Origin: QAMX01 sp964448855
Lineage (GTDB): Bacteria; Bacillota; Clostridia; Oscillospirales; QAMX01
Length of the DNA stretch: 64,000 bases
Assembly: GCA_964448855.1 (NCBI GenBank)
Contig: CAYUXI010000004.1
Span: 1 to 64,000, forward strand
Reading direction: 5' to 3'
Shown: positions 8,679-17,025 of the stretch, one piece after another
Numbering within the stretch: position 1 is the first letter of the stretch
Layout of the letters: every line of letters begins with the position of its first letter
Notes under the pieces: model-generated
What the model was told of the DNA's origin: nothing
What the model saw: only the letters and a program-made list of their open reading frames with translations
Database searches by the model: none
Made by a program: the position numbers and the translations under genes

Positions 8679-8906
8679 ATGTGCCAGTACAGATATTTTA
8701 TTCTTAAAAACCGATGGCTTGCAAGGCTCGACAGAAATAGTGGTGGCTTGGAGCCAAAAGAATTCTTTTTGGATGGGAAATGGGTATTTGATGAGAAACT
8801 TAATTTGATAATCAACGATTGCATAATGGATTTTGGCGATTCACGGTGGTACGAATATGAGGAAGTACAAGAAGAAACCGCAATAAAATTTCTAACCAAC
8901 CATTAA
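8679..8906 (+). CDS. Small acidic hypothetical protein in the restriction operon
   Basis: An approximately 75-residue protein rich in aromatic and acidic residues (FGDSRWYEYEEVQEETAIKF). I do not recognise a family. Three in-frame ATGs exist at 8658, 8670 and 8679; only 8679 lies at normal distance (10 bases) from the GGGAGGG ribosome site, so I chose it. The first ATG overlaps the nuclease stop (TAATG), which could also allow coupled initiation. Position suggests a modulator of the restriction complex or of the peptidase that follows, but no function can be assigned. Confidence 0.65.
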   Translation: MCQYRYFILKNRWLARLDRNSGGLEPKEFFLDGKWVFDEKLNLIINDCIMDFGDSRWYEYEEVQEETAIKFLTNH

Positions 8907-8986
8907 TTTGAGGAATAATCTATTTTCGTTATTTGAGGGCTTGCCTATAAGAAAAAGAAGCACAATACTGTAAAGGAGGAATTTCT

Positions 8987-10879
8987 GTGTCCGACCGCTC
9001 GTTTAAGGAATATATCGGCAGTAGATTTTATGACCAGTTCTTCAATGCCATAAAATCATATGTCATAAAAAACCGCCACAGTATCGAACTGAGTTCCCGA
9101 ACGGTTAGCAGCGCCGATTACGCAGAACTCTCCGATTTCACAATCAAATCAGTGGGAATTGATGACCGTGAAGACATGGGGATTGCTTTTGACGTTATCG
9201 TGGAGGCAGAGGTCTATGTCAAGGAATACCACCGTCATCACGATGTCAATGAGGACACCTGTTTTCCATGGTTCATTCTCTCATGTACTGCAGATCTCTC
9301 GAAAAATCTGGATGACCTTTATATTCATCGAGTAGATCAATACAACAAAAAGAGCAAGCAGAACAAGCCTTTGTCTGATTCTTTAGTTCCAATCACCTAT
9401 AAAATCGATCTCGATAAGATAGCTGCGGAATTTTTGAGGAAACATTATCCGGAAGCCCTGCGAACCCCTATGCCTGTTGACCCTATGGTTCTTGCCGACA
9501 GGCTTGGTCTTTCGGTCGTTACCCAGGAACTGACAGAGGATTTTTCTGTATTTGGGCAGATTTTCTTCCAGGATTGTGATACCGAGGTATTCAATTCAGA
9601 TACAGGAGAAATGGAAACTGCTCACTTTCCGGCAAAGACCATCGTAGTAGACCCCAAGGCATTTCACTTGAGAAATCTGGGTTCCGTCAATAACACTATC
9701 GTGCATGAGTGTGTCCATTGGGATCAGCACAGAAAAGCCTTTGAACTGGAGCGACTATATAACCGTGATGCAACACAGATAAAGTGCTTGGTCATTGGTG
9801 GCTCAAAGGGTTCTTCTGACAGAACTGCTGCCGATTGGATGGAGTGGCAGGCAAACGCCCTGACACCTCGCATCCAGATGCCCATTGGTTCTTTTAAGAC
9901 GAAAGCTACTGAATTTGTCCGCAAATTCCAACGAGAACTGAATACCGCTCACATCGTGGATGTAATGGAAGCTGTCATTGATGCCCTTGCGACCTTTTTC
10001 GTTGTCTCCCGCCACGCAGCAAAAATGCGTATGGTAGATGCGGGATACGAGGAGGCAATCGGTGCATTCACTTACATTGACGGTCACTATGTGAAGCCCC
10101 ATGCCTTCAAAAAAGGCAGTTTGCAGAAAGACCAGACATACTGTATCAGCGCAGACGATGCTCAAATCATCGCCTTCAGTGATATGTGTCTTTCTGCTCA
10201 ATCTCAAAAGGGTTCCTACATATATGTGGATTCTCATATGTGTTTGAATGACCCAAAGTATGTCACAAGAGATGAAAATAACACCGTGCAGATGACTGAT
10301 TACGGTCGCTTGCACATTGATGAGTGTTGCCTGGTCTTCAAACTGAAAGTAAAGGCAACCAATAAATATGGCGAGGAATTTTATAAAGAGTGCGTTCTCT
10401 TCAGAGATGTGGATTCTGGCATCGTGTTCCAGACCACTTTTGCAAAAGAGGTCAGTGCCGATGTTATGGGAAAGGCAGATGCCATCCTCGCACGAGAAAC
10501 GGAGATTCAGAGAGTTCTCCAGGAACTGCCTGCTCAATTCGGTTCCGCTCTTATCTATCTTATGGAGTGGGTCGAAATCTCCGAAGAGGCCCTGGCTGAA
10601 AAGGCTCTTGTTTCCACGAAGTTGGTTCAGCGCCTGCGGAACAATCCGGCATACCCCAAGAATGTTGATTGTGTGGTTGCCGTTTGTATCGGCATGAATC
10701 TGCCGCCAGAGTTGAGCAATGCGCTTATCAGCAGATCTGGCTTTACCCTGCGCCTGGCGCAGAGCGAAACGCATCTAATGTATAATTTCTTCCTAAACCA
10801 CCTCTATATGAGTTCAATCCACGAATGTAATGATATGTTGGTGGCAAAAAATCTGCCAGTGATGACTGGCACAGAATAA
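8987..10879 (+). CDS. ImmA/IrrE-type zinc metallopeptidase with C-terminal HTH
   Basis: A 630-residue cytoplasmic protein starting at GTG 8987 behind AAAGGAGGA. The IrrE/ImmA peptidase motif is H240-E-C-V-H244 in NTIVHECVHWDQH. About 155 N-terminal residues precede the family region, which begins around VDPMVLADRLGL. The C-terminal roughly 100 residues (EEALAEKALVSTKLVQRLRN onward) look like an XRE-type HTH. ImmA/IrrE peptidases typically cleave a cognate repressor after a damage signal, derepressing mobile-element or stress genes. No obvious repressor substrate is adjacent; the HTH may provide self-targeting. The gene is same-strand and 80 bases after the small gene. Confidence 0.85.
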   Translation: MSDRSFKEYIGSRFYDQFFNAIKSYVIKNRHSIELSSRTVSSADYAELSDFTIKSVGIDDREDMGIAFDVIVEAEVYVKEYHRHHDVNEDTCFPWFILSCTADLSKNLDDLYIHRVDQYNKKSKQNKPLSDSLVPITYKIDLDKIAAEFLRKHYPEALRTPMPVDPMVLADRLGLSVVTQELTEDFSVFGQIFFQDCDTEVFNSDTGEMETAHFPAKTIVVDPKAFHLRNLGSVNNTIVHECVHWDQHRKAFELERLYNRDATQIKCLVIGGSKGSSDRTAADWMEWQANALTPRIQMPIGSFKTKATEFVRKFQRELNTAHIVDVMEAVIDALATFFVVSRHAAKMRMVDAGYEEAIGAFTYIDGHYVKPHAFKKGSLQKDQTYCISADDAQIIAFSDMCLSAQSQKGSYIYVDSHMCLNDPKYVTRDENNTVQMTDYGRLHIDECCLVFKLKVKATNKYGEEFYKECVLFRDVDSGIVFQTTFAKEVSADVMGKADAILARETEIQRVLQELPAQFGSALIYLMEWVEISEEALAEKALVSTKLVQRLRNNPAYPKNVDCVVAVCIGMNLPPELSNALISRSGFTLRLAQSETHLMYNFFLNHLYMSSIHECNDMLVAKNLPVMTGTE

Positions 10880-10910
10880 GATTGCGCCCTTGAAAAAGGA
10901 GGATATAGAT

Positions 10911-12263
10911 ATGAACATATCAAAAGAGACGCTGCAAAAGATAGTAGCTGCCAATCAGGCGAACCCATATGCTGACATTACTCCCTATGAGACAGGTGTA
11001 GGTATGCCCATTGTCCATTACTCTGGCTTTTATGCACAGCCTGGTGAATGTATTATTTATGCTACTCCTGCACAGACCTTCAAAGACAAAAACCAGGTGG
11101 TCGGTTATACCGGGAAGTCTGCCGGAGCGAGTTTCCGTGTTGCAAAAGGTGTCACTGTCCGCACGGGAAGTTCCTGCGGTAAACCCATTCGGAGAACGGT
11201 TCGTGACCACAACTATGGCGATTTGATTATTACCAATAAGCGGGTCGTGTTCATTGGCAAAGACGATTCCTTCGACTTTCCCATAGAGAAGGTGTCTGCC
11301 GTCAAAATTCTGGATAGGCAGAGTTTCGTGCTACAGTCCGGGAGGACAGCAAAAAATGTTGCCATGGATCCGGCAATTGTTGCATATGCAGCAGGGTTTA
11401 TCTCCTATGTGCAGAAAGAAGTTGCTACCGGAGTCGATGTTTACAAAAACCATCAGGTTGCTCTGACGCCGGAGCAACTTGTATACTGCGATGCCGTGCG
11501 ACAGGAATGCGCCAAGGTTCGCGTGCCGAAGAAAAAGAATAAGAACGGGTGTCTCTGGACAGTTGTAAAAGTTCTTTTTGCCCTGGTCATTCTTGTGGCT
11601 GCGATTGGTATCATCGGCTCGATCATTGGAGACAACGACGATTTCCCCGGTAGCAGTCAAATCTCCGGCGCTATAACGGATCATACTGCTTCCGAACTGG
11701 TTGCTCTTGAAGGCCACCCTCGCATTTTTGATAGCTACGCAGAGAGTCAAGCATTTTACAACGGCATCGGTGACAGCAGAATCGCTGTGACGGACATAAC
11801 CAAGAAGTCTTCAATGGAAATGGCCCTGGAAACCATTTACTCTGATGAGATTGTACTGTATATGACACAGCACACCACAAACGAGGAGTATGTCGGAACC
11901 ATTGAAATCAATATCTTTGATACGGATTTTGCCGCCGATATGACCCTTGAGGGTGCCGCTGATATAGCAGTTTCCTATCTTCCGATTGATTTCTTTAAGT
12001 ACTATGCCTCGGATGCCTCTTATGTATATGAAAATGACGGCACCAAGATTTATACATATTCGTGCCGCTTAACCGATGAGGGTATAGAACATCACAACTC
12101 TATTGCACCGCAGTATTCCTACTATTACTACATCAAAATTGTGGAATACGCAGACGGTGAACATTGGAAAATCTCTACTGGCTACAGTGCATACGGCGAC
12201 AAGGATAAAGGTTGGATTGAAAAGTATGCCGAACCTTGGGACGCACCGTTTCAGAGTAAGTAA
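10911..12263 (+). CDS. Membrane protein with PH/GRAM-like domain
   Basis: A 450-residue protein. The N-terminal part contains a bacterial PH/GRAM-like strand pattern (YGDLIITNKRVVFIGKDDSF) expected to face the cytoplasm. It is followed by a Lys-rich stop-transfer segment and one strong transmembrane helix (about residues 215-240, VVKVLFALVILVAAIGIIGS). The C-terminal roughly 200 residues would then be outside the membrane. The start at 10911 follows AAAGGAGG. It lies 31 bases behind the IrrE gene and 15 before the next membrane gene. I do not recognise a function; a phage-exclusion or sensor role is speculation from location. Confidence 0.75.
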   Translation: MNISKETLQKIVAANQANPYADITPYETGVGMPIVHYSGFYAQPGECIIYATPAQTFKDKNQVVGYTGKSAGASFRVAKGVTVRTGSSCGKPIRRTVRDHNYGDLIITNKRVVFIGKDDSFDFPIEKVSAVKILDRQSFVLQSGRTAKNVAMDPAIVAYAAGFISYVQKEVATGVDVYKNHQVALTPEQLVYCDAVRQECAKVRVPKKKNKNGCLWTVVKVLFALVILVAAIGIIGSIIGDNDDFPGSSQISGAITDHTASELVALEGHPRIFDSYAESQAFYNGIGDSRIAVTDITKKSSMEMALETIYSDEIVLYMTQHTTNEEYVGTIEINIFDTDFAADMTLEGAADIAVSYLPIDFFKYYASDASYVYENDGTKIYTYSCRLTDEGIEHHNSIAPQYSYYYYIKIVEYADGEHWKISTGYSAYGDKDKGWIEKYAEPWDAPFQSK

Positions 12264-12278
12264 GGAGGGGGCTGACAT

Positions 12279-13319
12279 ATGTCTGATACATTTTTAATCA
12301 TTGGAGGCATGGCTCTGATTCTGATACCGATTCCTCTGATTGTATTTCTTGTTCAATTGGTCAGAAAAAAGAAATCGAAGAAGGTTTGGGGGATTATCAC
12401 CGCTGTTCTGATTCTTGTTTTTGCCATTTTTGAAACCATCGGAATCAATACCATGTGTGAACACGACCTTACACTCATCAGTGAAACTCCTGCATCTTGT
12501 GTGGAGGATGGAGAAAAAATCTCCCATTGCAATCTTTGCGATAAAGACATCACTGAACAGATCGATGCCACAGGTCACAGCTACATAGAAGTATCTCGTA
12601 CCGATAAAACTGTTTCTTACAAGTGCGAAAACTGTGGTGATGAAAAGACCGAAGAACGGGATTCAGACACTACTGGTAAATCCGAGTCCGACCAGAGCGA
12701 GGGTTTCTATTCGGATGATACCGTGGAAGGAGAACTTCCTGCAGTCGATAGTGACATTGTTGAAAAACTGATTGCTACAGGTTACACCGTTGAACACGCA
12801 ACCCAGATGCAACAGATTCTCAACACAGTAGGAATCACAAGTATCGAGATATATGGCACGACGGGTGAAGCGGAATCTGGGCTTAATGCCATGTCCTGTT
12901 ATGCAAATGGGTCAACCGAAGACAACTCCAGGTTTACCATGACCACCGAGGACGGTGTAGTCTTTTATATCGGTTTCCTAAGCGAGGATCTGTATGACAT
13001 CGACCAGGGTGGGTTTTTGAAAAGATATACAGATGTTCACATTCCAGAAACCGAGGTCGATTGGAACACTTTCTATACTTTACAGGAGTTGGCAATTAAA
13101 GAGATAAAAGGATGCCTTAACTACCCAGACACAGCTAATTTTAAAGAACTGTCTTGGGCCATCGGACGCAGCGATGATAATTACAAAATTATCGGTGAAG
13201 TGACGGCAAAAAATGGGTTTGGCGTAAAAAATGACATCTATTTCGGTGTTTGGTTCGTTGAGCAGGATGAAAAATTCATTGTGGAGGGCGTGACCTTAGA
13301 CGGTGTCCGTGTAAAGTAA
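12279..13319 (+). CDS. Two-helix membrane protein with zinc-ribbon-like Cys repeats
   Basis: A 346-residue protein. Two hydrophobic helices (residues 5-27 and 37-56) are separated by a Lys-rich loop. Then come CxxC-containing repeats: C60, C74, C84-x2-C87, H100, C116-x2-C119. The spacing ISHCNLC...IDATGHSY resembles Cys/His surface repeats of clostridial proteins and probably binds zinc or forms disulfides. The C-terminal roughly 150 residues are globular and unrecognised. AAGGAGGGG precedes the start. It is the last gene before the palindromic terminator at 13481. Confidence 0.7.
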   Translation: MSDTFLIIGGMALILIPIPLIVFLVQLVRKKKSKKVWGIITAVLILVFAIFETIGINTMCEHDLTLISETPASCVEDGEKISHCNLCDKDITEQIDATGHSYIEVSRTDKTVSYKCENCGDEKTEERDSDTTGKSESDQSEGFYSDDTVEGELPAVDSDIVEKLIATGYTVEHATQMQQILNTVGITSIEIYGTTGEAESGLNAMSCYANGSTEDNSRFTMTTEDGVVFYIGFLSEDLYDIDQGGFLKRYTDVHIPETEVDWNTFYTLQELAIKEIKGCLNYPDTANFKELSWAIGRSDDNYKIIGEVTAKNGFGVKNDIYFGVWFVEQDEKFIVEGVTLDGVRVK

Positions 13320-13480
13320 CCCTAATATGGATGAATCGGTATACGGGTTAGCTCAACTTGTTAGGACATTTTCTTATACTTGAAGGGTCTTATGTGCGTT
13401 GCACTTTTTAATTATTCCCAAGACCTTTTAACGATTTGTCCGCAGGGTGTGCATTTCATATCAAAATAGGTCACTATTTT

Positions 13481-13524
13481 CACAAAAAAGCACCCTTGTC
13501 AATTGACAAGGGTGCTTTTTTGTG
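13481..13524. terminator. 44-bp perfect palindrome, bidirectional terminator
   Basis: Twenty-base arms CACAAAAAAGCACCCTTGTC and the exact complement flank AATT, so the whole 44 bases are palindromic. A-runs and T-runs at the two ends allow termination in both directions. It closes the rightward operon. Confidence 0.9.
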
Positions 13525-13944
13525 AACGAAGTGTGCCTTGCGGCACGATTAGCATACCTTCGCAGCGTGAAGCGCCTATGGCGTGGATGGCACACGGAGC
13601 TTCACATTCACTGCGCCATCGGCGCCCCTGCTTCGTGGTTATGCCGCAAGTGTGCCGGACGGTTCTCCTCATCGCGACAAAGTCCAGCTGACAATCGACC
13701 TTCGCAGGTGGCGTGCTGACCATCTGCCCCTGCGGACAACCTTCTGCTCTTTCCATCCTTTCGCCAACGTCGCAAATGACCACCTGCGCCGACCCGCAGA
13801 ACGCGAGGGAAACGGAGCTTTATGCGCCCAGAGCCGCATTTCATCGCGTGTTCCTCAACCGAGCCCTCCACCCTGCGCCCTCCGTCGAATCGCTCTCCGC
13901 GATCCAAAATGCAGCTCAAACCTCTGCAACGGATCGCGGTGTCC

Positions 13945-13974
13945 GTCAGCTGTCTCAAGTTTGAGACAGCTGAC
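13945..13974. repeat. 30-bp palindrome without a T-run
   Basis: GTCAGCTGTCTCAA and its exact complement surround a 2-base centre. No T-run follows on either strand, so it is not a classical terminator. It could be a protein-binding site or a repeat-element end. Confidence 0.6.
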
Positions 13975-13994
13975 CGCTGAACGTCGTTTCCGCC

Positions 13995-14023
13995 TTGACA
14001 TTTCCACCGGCTTGTGGTATCAT
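13995..14023 (+). promoter_or_regulatory. Near-consensus promoter with no protein gene downstream
   Basis: TTGACA and TATCAT are separated by 17 bases. The only thing downstream before a terminator-like T-tract is the structured stretch at about 14024-14140. Confidence 0.6.
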
Positions 14024-14140
14024 GAGGGGGCGACAGGGGCATGGCTCCCTTCGCGGTATCATGGAGGGCGGCAGAGGTTCAGCTCCTGCCGCGCCCTCTT
14101 TGCACAGGGCAGGGGTCGCAACCCTCTTTTCTTTTTTTGT
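14024..14140 (+). ncRNA. Candidate structured small RNA
   Basis: The stretch after the promoter can fold into a closed multi-hairpin structure. 14024-14034 (GAGGG, GCGAC) pairs with 14115-14126 (GTCGC, CCCTC). A hairpin sits at 14035-14049, and a long hairpin joins 14064-14074 with 14086-14098 (GAGGGC-GGCAG / CTGCC-GC-GCCCTC). The closing stem is followed directly by a T-rich tract (TCTTTTCTTTTTTT). I do not recognise a known RNA family; it lacks the SRP RNA GGAA loop. Support is structural only. Confidence 0.35.
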
Positions 14141-14306
14141 TTCGATTCATGGTCGATCCGCGCCGCATCTTCCGGTGGTGTCTTTGCCGTACCTTCAACC
14201 CGCTTGGCATGGTCTCCGGAAACGCGTTCGTCATAGTCGAATTCTTTTTTTCTTCTTTCCTTTTCTTTTTTTTGTTTCAAAGCGACCCCTGCCACCCTCA
14301 AAGCCC

Positions 14307-14350
14307 AAAAAAGGCACCGCTTGTCGGAAAGACAAACGGTGCCTTTTTTT
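14307..14350. terminator. Bidirectional terminator
   Basis: AAAAAAGGCACCG and CGGTGCCTTTTTT form the outer stem, continued by TTGTC/GACAA past one mismatch around a GGAAA loop. It sits just past the stop of the leftward methyltransferase gene. Confidence 0.9.
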
Positions 14351-14411
14351 ATGAAATTCAAATCCCAAACGGGTCGGCAGATTGCTGCCCAGCCGAACGA
14401 CCGCCGCGCGA

Positions 14412-15590
14412 CTACGCCTCCGGGTACAGCAGCCGGACGATCAACGGCGTATAGCCGAGCAGCTGACACAATTCGTCCAGGTCTTGTTTGGCGTCGTTCC
14501 TGCGCTGCATTGCGGCAGATTCGCTCAGCTTTGCCCGACGGGAACGAATCAGCACATTCTTCGGCGAATGGGCAATGTCGATGAATTCTGCGACATCCGT
14601 CTTGTAGCCGCAGCCCTCCAATGCCCGGGCGCGCAGCGCATCCGTGGCCAGCGCCGAGAATCGCTCCTTGAAAATCCCGTATCGCGTCAGCAAATGGAGC
14701 GATGGAGCCTGAATGCTGCCGTTTAACTCGTGCTGACAGCAGGGGACAGCCAGAATGTAATCGGTGTCCCAGGCCACTGCGTTGGCCAGTGCATAGTCGG
14801 TCGCCGTGTCGCAGGCGTGCAGGGAAATGATCATGTCCGGCTTTTCAGCCGGTGTATATCCGTGAATATCGCCGAGCTGAAAGGAAAGCCCGTCCATGCC
14901 GTGACGCTTGGCAAGCGCAGAGCAGTTGCGGATGACATCCTCCTTCAAATCCAGCCCGACAATCGTCGCATCCACACCGCGCAGAACGGTTAGATAGTGG
15001 TACAGCACAAAGGTCAGATAGCTCTTCCCGCAGCCAAAGTCGATGATATTCCAGTGGCTCCGGTTGTCGGAACGAACAATGTCGTCGATGAACTCGATGT
15101 ACCGGTTGATCTGCCGGAATTTGTCGTACATGGCAGAATGCACGTGCCCGTCGCCCGTCAGGATGCCGAGATCCTCCAGAACCGGGAACCGGTCGGATTC
15201 GCGGATGATGTAATTCTTTGCGCGGTTGTGCGACAAATCCGGTGCAGCGGCGGGCGCGGTCGCTTTTTGACGGGAAATGAGCAGCTTGCCGCTCTTGGAG
15301 AGCCGCAGCGAAATCGCCCCCGAATCCGTCATCGCGTTCAAATCCCGGAAGGACGTGCCCAGCTCCGCCAGCATCCTGGCCACCGCTTCCTCCGCGGTGC
15401 AGTTGGCGTGAAAAACCTGCTTGTCCGTGTATTGCTCCAGACGGTAGCCGTATTTGCTGGGCTTGCAGACGAGCTTTATGTACCTGCTGCCCGTAAGCGG
15501 GCTGGACAGGGTGACGCGCAGCGGCTGTGCGTCAAATAAACGGTGCAGCTCTGCCGTGAGCTGTTCCTGCGTTTGTGTGGTCAGATTCAT
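14412..15590 (-). CDS. SAM-dependent methyltransferase
   Basis: A 392-residue protein. The central Rossmann methyltransferase domain has IIDFGCGKSYLTF as AdoMet motif I (about residues 180-195), GLDLKED as the acidic motif II, and a later HACDTATD segment. The VPCCQHEL stretch resembles the Methyltransf_32 group, whose substrates are mostly unknown. The N-terminal 130 residues look like a separate RNA- or protein-binding region. It is the last gene of the leftward unit, 33 bases after ypeB. Specific substrate cannot be assigned. Confidence 0.8.
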   Translation of the reverse strand: MNLTTQTQEQLTAELHRLFDAQPLRVTLSSPLTGSRYIKLVCKPSKYGYRLEQYTDKQVFHANCTAEEAVARMLAELGTSFRDLNAMTDSGAISLRLSKSGKLLISRQKATAPAAAPDLSHNRAKNYIIRESDRFPVLEDLGILTGDGHVHSAMYDKFRQINRYIEFIDDIVRSDNRSHWNIIDFGCGKSYLTFVLYHYLTVLRGVDATIVGLDLKEDVIRNCSALAKRHGMDGLSFQLGDIHGYTPAEKPDMIISLHACDTATDYALANAVAWDTDYILAVPCCQHELNGSIQAPSLHLLTRYGIFKERFSALATDALRARALEGCGYKTDVAEFIDIAHSPKNVLIRSRRAKLSESAAMQRRNDAKQDLDELCQLLGYTPLIVRLLYPEA

Positions 15591-15623
15591 AGATCGTTCG
15601 GTTCTCCCATACAGGCATCCGGC

Positions 15624-16958
15624 CTAAAAGGTCAGAATGCCGTTTTCGTCTTCCAGCAGGAGAAATATGTTTTCCTCCACGCCAGTGCTTGCGTTGATAT
15701 AGCAGAGATATCGCTTGCCGTTGGAACCGGCTGCATGAAATTCATAGCAGAGGATTTCATGCTGGCCGGGCGAGGGAATCACGCAGAGCTGCCCGGTTCC
15801 CTCCGGCTGAAAGTCGGCAGATAGCCGGCTGCGTGCCTCTTCCGGGGACAGGGACGGGGTCAGATTGCGGTCGGTGCGGTGGTTGTTCAGATAGCCGGTC
15901 GCCTGAAAATACGTGACCTTGCCGGTGTCGGCCGCAACGCCGACCTGAATCAAATCGGGATATATCCACACACCGTGATCCGAATGGATGAAGTTGATAT
16001 AGCAAATGCCGTTGCTGAGGTAGGCGTAGGAGGCCACCATGTCCGGATACCCGCGAGCCGTCAGAAAAGCGGCCGCTGTTTTGGTGGCCTGTGCAGCATC
16101 GCAGGAAACGGCAGACGGGACAATCGACTGCGAATAGGAAATGACATGGCCGCCCACCGCCGTGACCGACAGGAACCGCTCCTCCGTGTCCGTAAACGTA
16201 TACACGACCGGATCCTGCGTCTGCATATGCAGCGTCAGAGAATCGACGGATACGCCGATGAACCGAGCCGCCCTCGATTTCGCTTCGGCGATATCGACAG
16301 CCGCGTCGCCGACCTGTAAATACTGCGGAACCGCCTGGGAAATGTGGCTGGAATAAGGGCCGTCATAGATGAGGACGGGCGATTCCGGCAGAGCGGATTC
16401 CAATGCAGACAGCCCACCGGCAAAGGAAACACGCTGCTGCTCCGAATCCAATGCCTCCGAAGCGGATACGTCAAAGAAGCCGGACACGTCCGAATGCGCA
16501 TACAGCTCCTCTAACTCAGCGGCAATCTGCGAAGCCGTGTCGTTCAGCTGACGCAGATTTTGACGCTCCTCTGCCGAGACAGCTTGCCCTCCGGCAGCGG
16601 ACCGCGCCAGCGCGACGGAAAAATCTCCGACCTGCGAGATGAAGGTGGAGGTTCGCGCCAGCGAAACATCGGAGGTGGGCAGAACCGCCAGTGCACTCTT
16701 GGCCGCCTCCGCATGGCGGTAAATGTTGGTGGCCAGCGTGACCAGCATCGATGGACTCTGTGCATAAAGACCCTTCGATAAATCTGCGTCAATGCTGGCC
16801 ACACTGCCGGTCAGCTCCGTGAATGCCCGCCGATATCCGAGCTCATACGCCCGTTGATATTTGGTCAGACGGCTGTGCAAACTGACAATCAGTCCGATTG
16901 CAACAGCCAGAACACCGGCCGAAAAAATCCAGATGAAAAGCATTCCCTTTTTCTTCAT
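15624..16958 (-). CDS. ypeB: Spore germination protein YpeB
   Basis: A 444-residue protein with an N-terminal membrane anchor (MLFIWIFSAGVLAVAIGLIV) and a long extracytoplasmic region ending in PepSY-like repeats, the layout of YpeB. In Bacillus YpeB is needed to localise and stabilise the cortex-lytic enzyme SleB in the spore and is made in the forespore. The start at 16958 follows GGGAGGATTG; an in-frame start 39 bases upstream lacks a ribosome site. No sleB gene is next to it, which is unusual. It lies 67 bases after the E2-like gene. Confidence 0.9.
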   Translation of the reverse strand: MKKKGMLFIWIFSAGVLAVAIGLIVSLHSRLTKYQRAYELGYRRAFTELTGSVASIDADLSKGLYAQSPSMLVTLATNIYRHAEAAKSALAVLPTSDVSLARTSTFISQVGDFSVALARSAAGGQAVSAEERQNLRQLNDTASQIAAELEELYAHSDVSGFFDVSASEALDSEQQRVSFAGGLSALESALPESPVLIYDGPYSSHISQAVPQYLQVGDAAVDIAEAKSRAARFIGVSVDSLTLHMQTQDPVVYTFTDTEERFLSVTAVGGHVISYSQSIVPSAVSCDAAQATKTAAAFLTARGYPDMVASYAYLSNGICYINFIHSDHGVWIYPDLIQVGVAADTGKVTYFQATGYLNNHRTDRNLTPSLSPEEARSRLSADFQPEGTGQLCVIPSPGQHEILCYEFHAAGSNGKRYLCYINASTGVEENIFLLLEDENGILTF

Positions 16959-17025
16959 GATCGAGCAATCCTCCCGTTGAGAAACTACTTCTATCATGTG
17001 GAGAAAAACGGAAAATCATACAGCC

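Larger units (their letters stand above)
13320..14411. other. Intergenic region at the element-chromosome transition
   Basis: About 1.1 kb without a convincing gene. The first 160 bases are A/T-rich; after the terminator at 13481-13524 the sequence becomes G/C-rich, with many short G/C hairpins. Open frames occur on both strands of 13.5-14.3 kb, but none has a good ribosome site or recognisable protein. It contains a 30-bp palindrome at 13945, a promoter at 13995, an RNA-like folded stretch, and a second terminator at 14307. No tRNA, integrase or attachment repeat could be identified. Confidence 0.6.

Noticed and set aside
13341..13370. tRNA D-arm-like string (GGGTTAGCTCAACTTGTTAGGAC) as a possible attachment site remnant
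   Set aside because: No acceptor, anticodon or T-arm follows in register, and no matching repeat is visible in the window.
13499..13783. 94-codon leftward frame next to the 13481 terminator
   Set aside because: It ends inside the terminator stem, has no clear ribosome site, and its sequence is rich in Cys/Arg/His as expected of non-coding DNA.
13608..14042. 144-codon leftward frame in the transition region
   Set aside because: It crosses the 30-bp palindrome and the promoter at 13995 and shows no domain.
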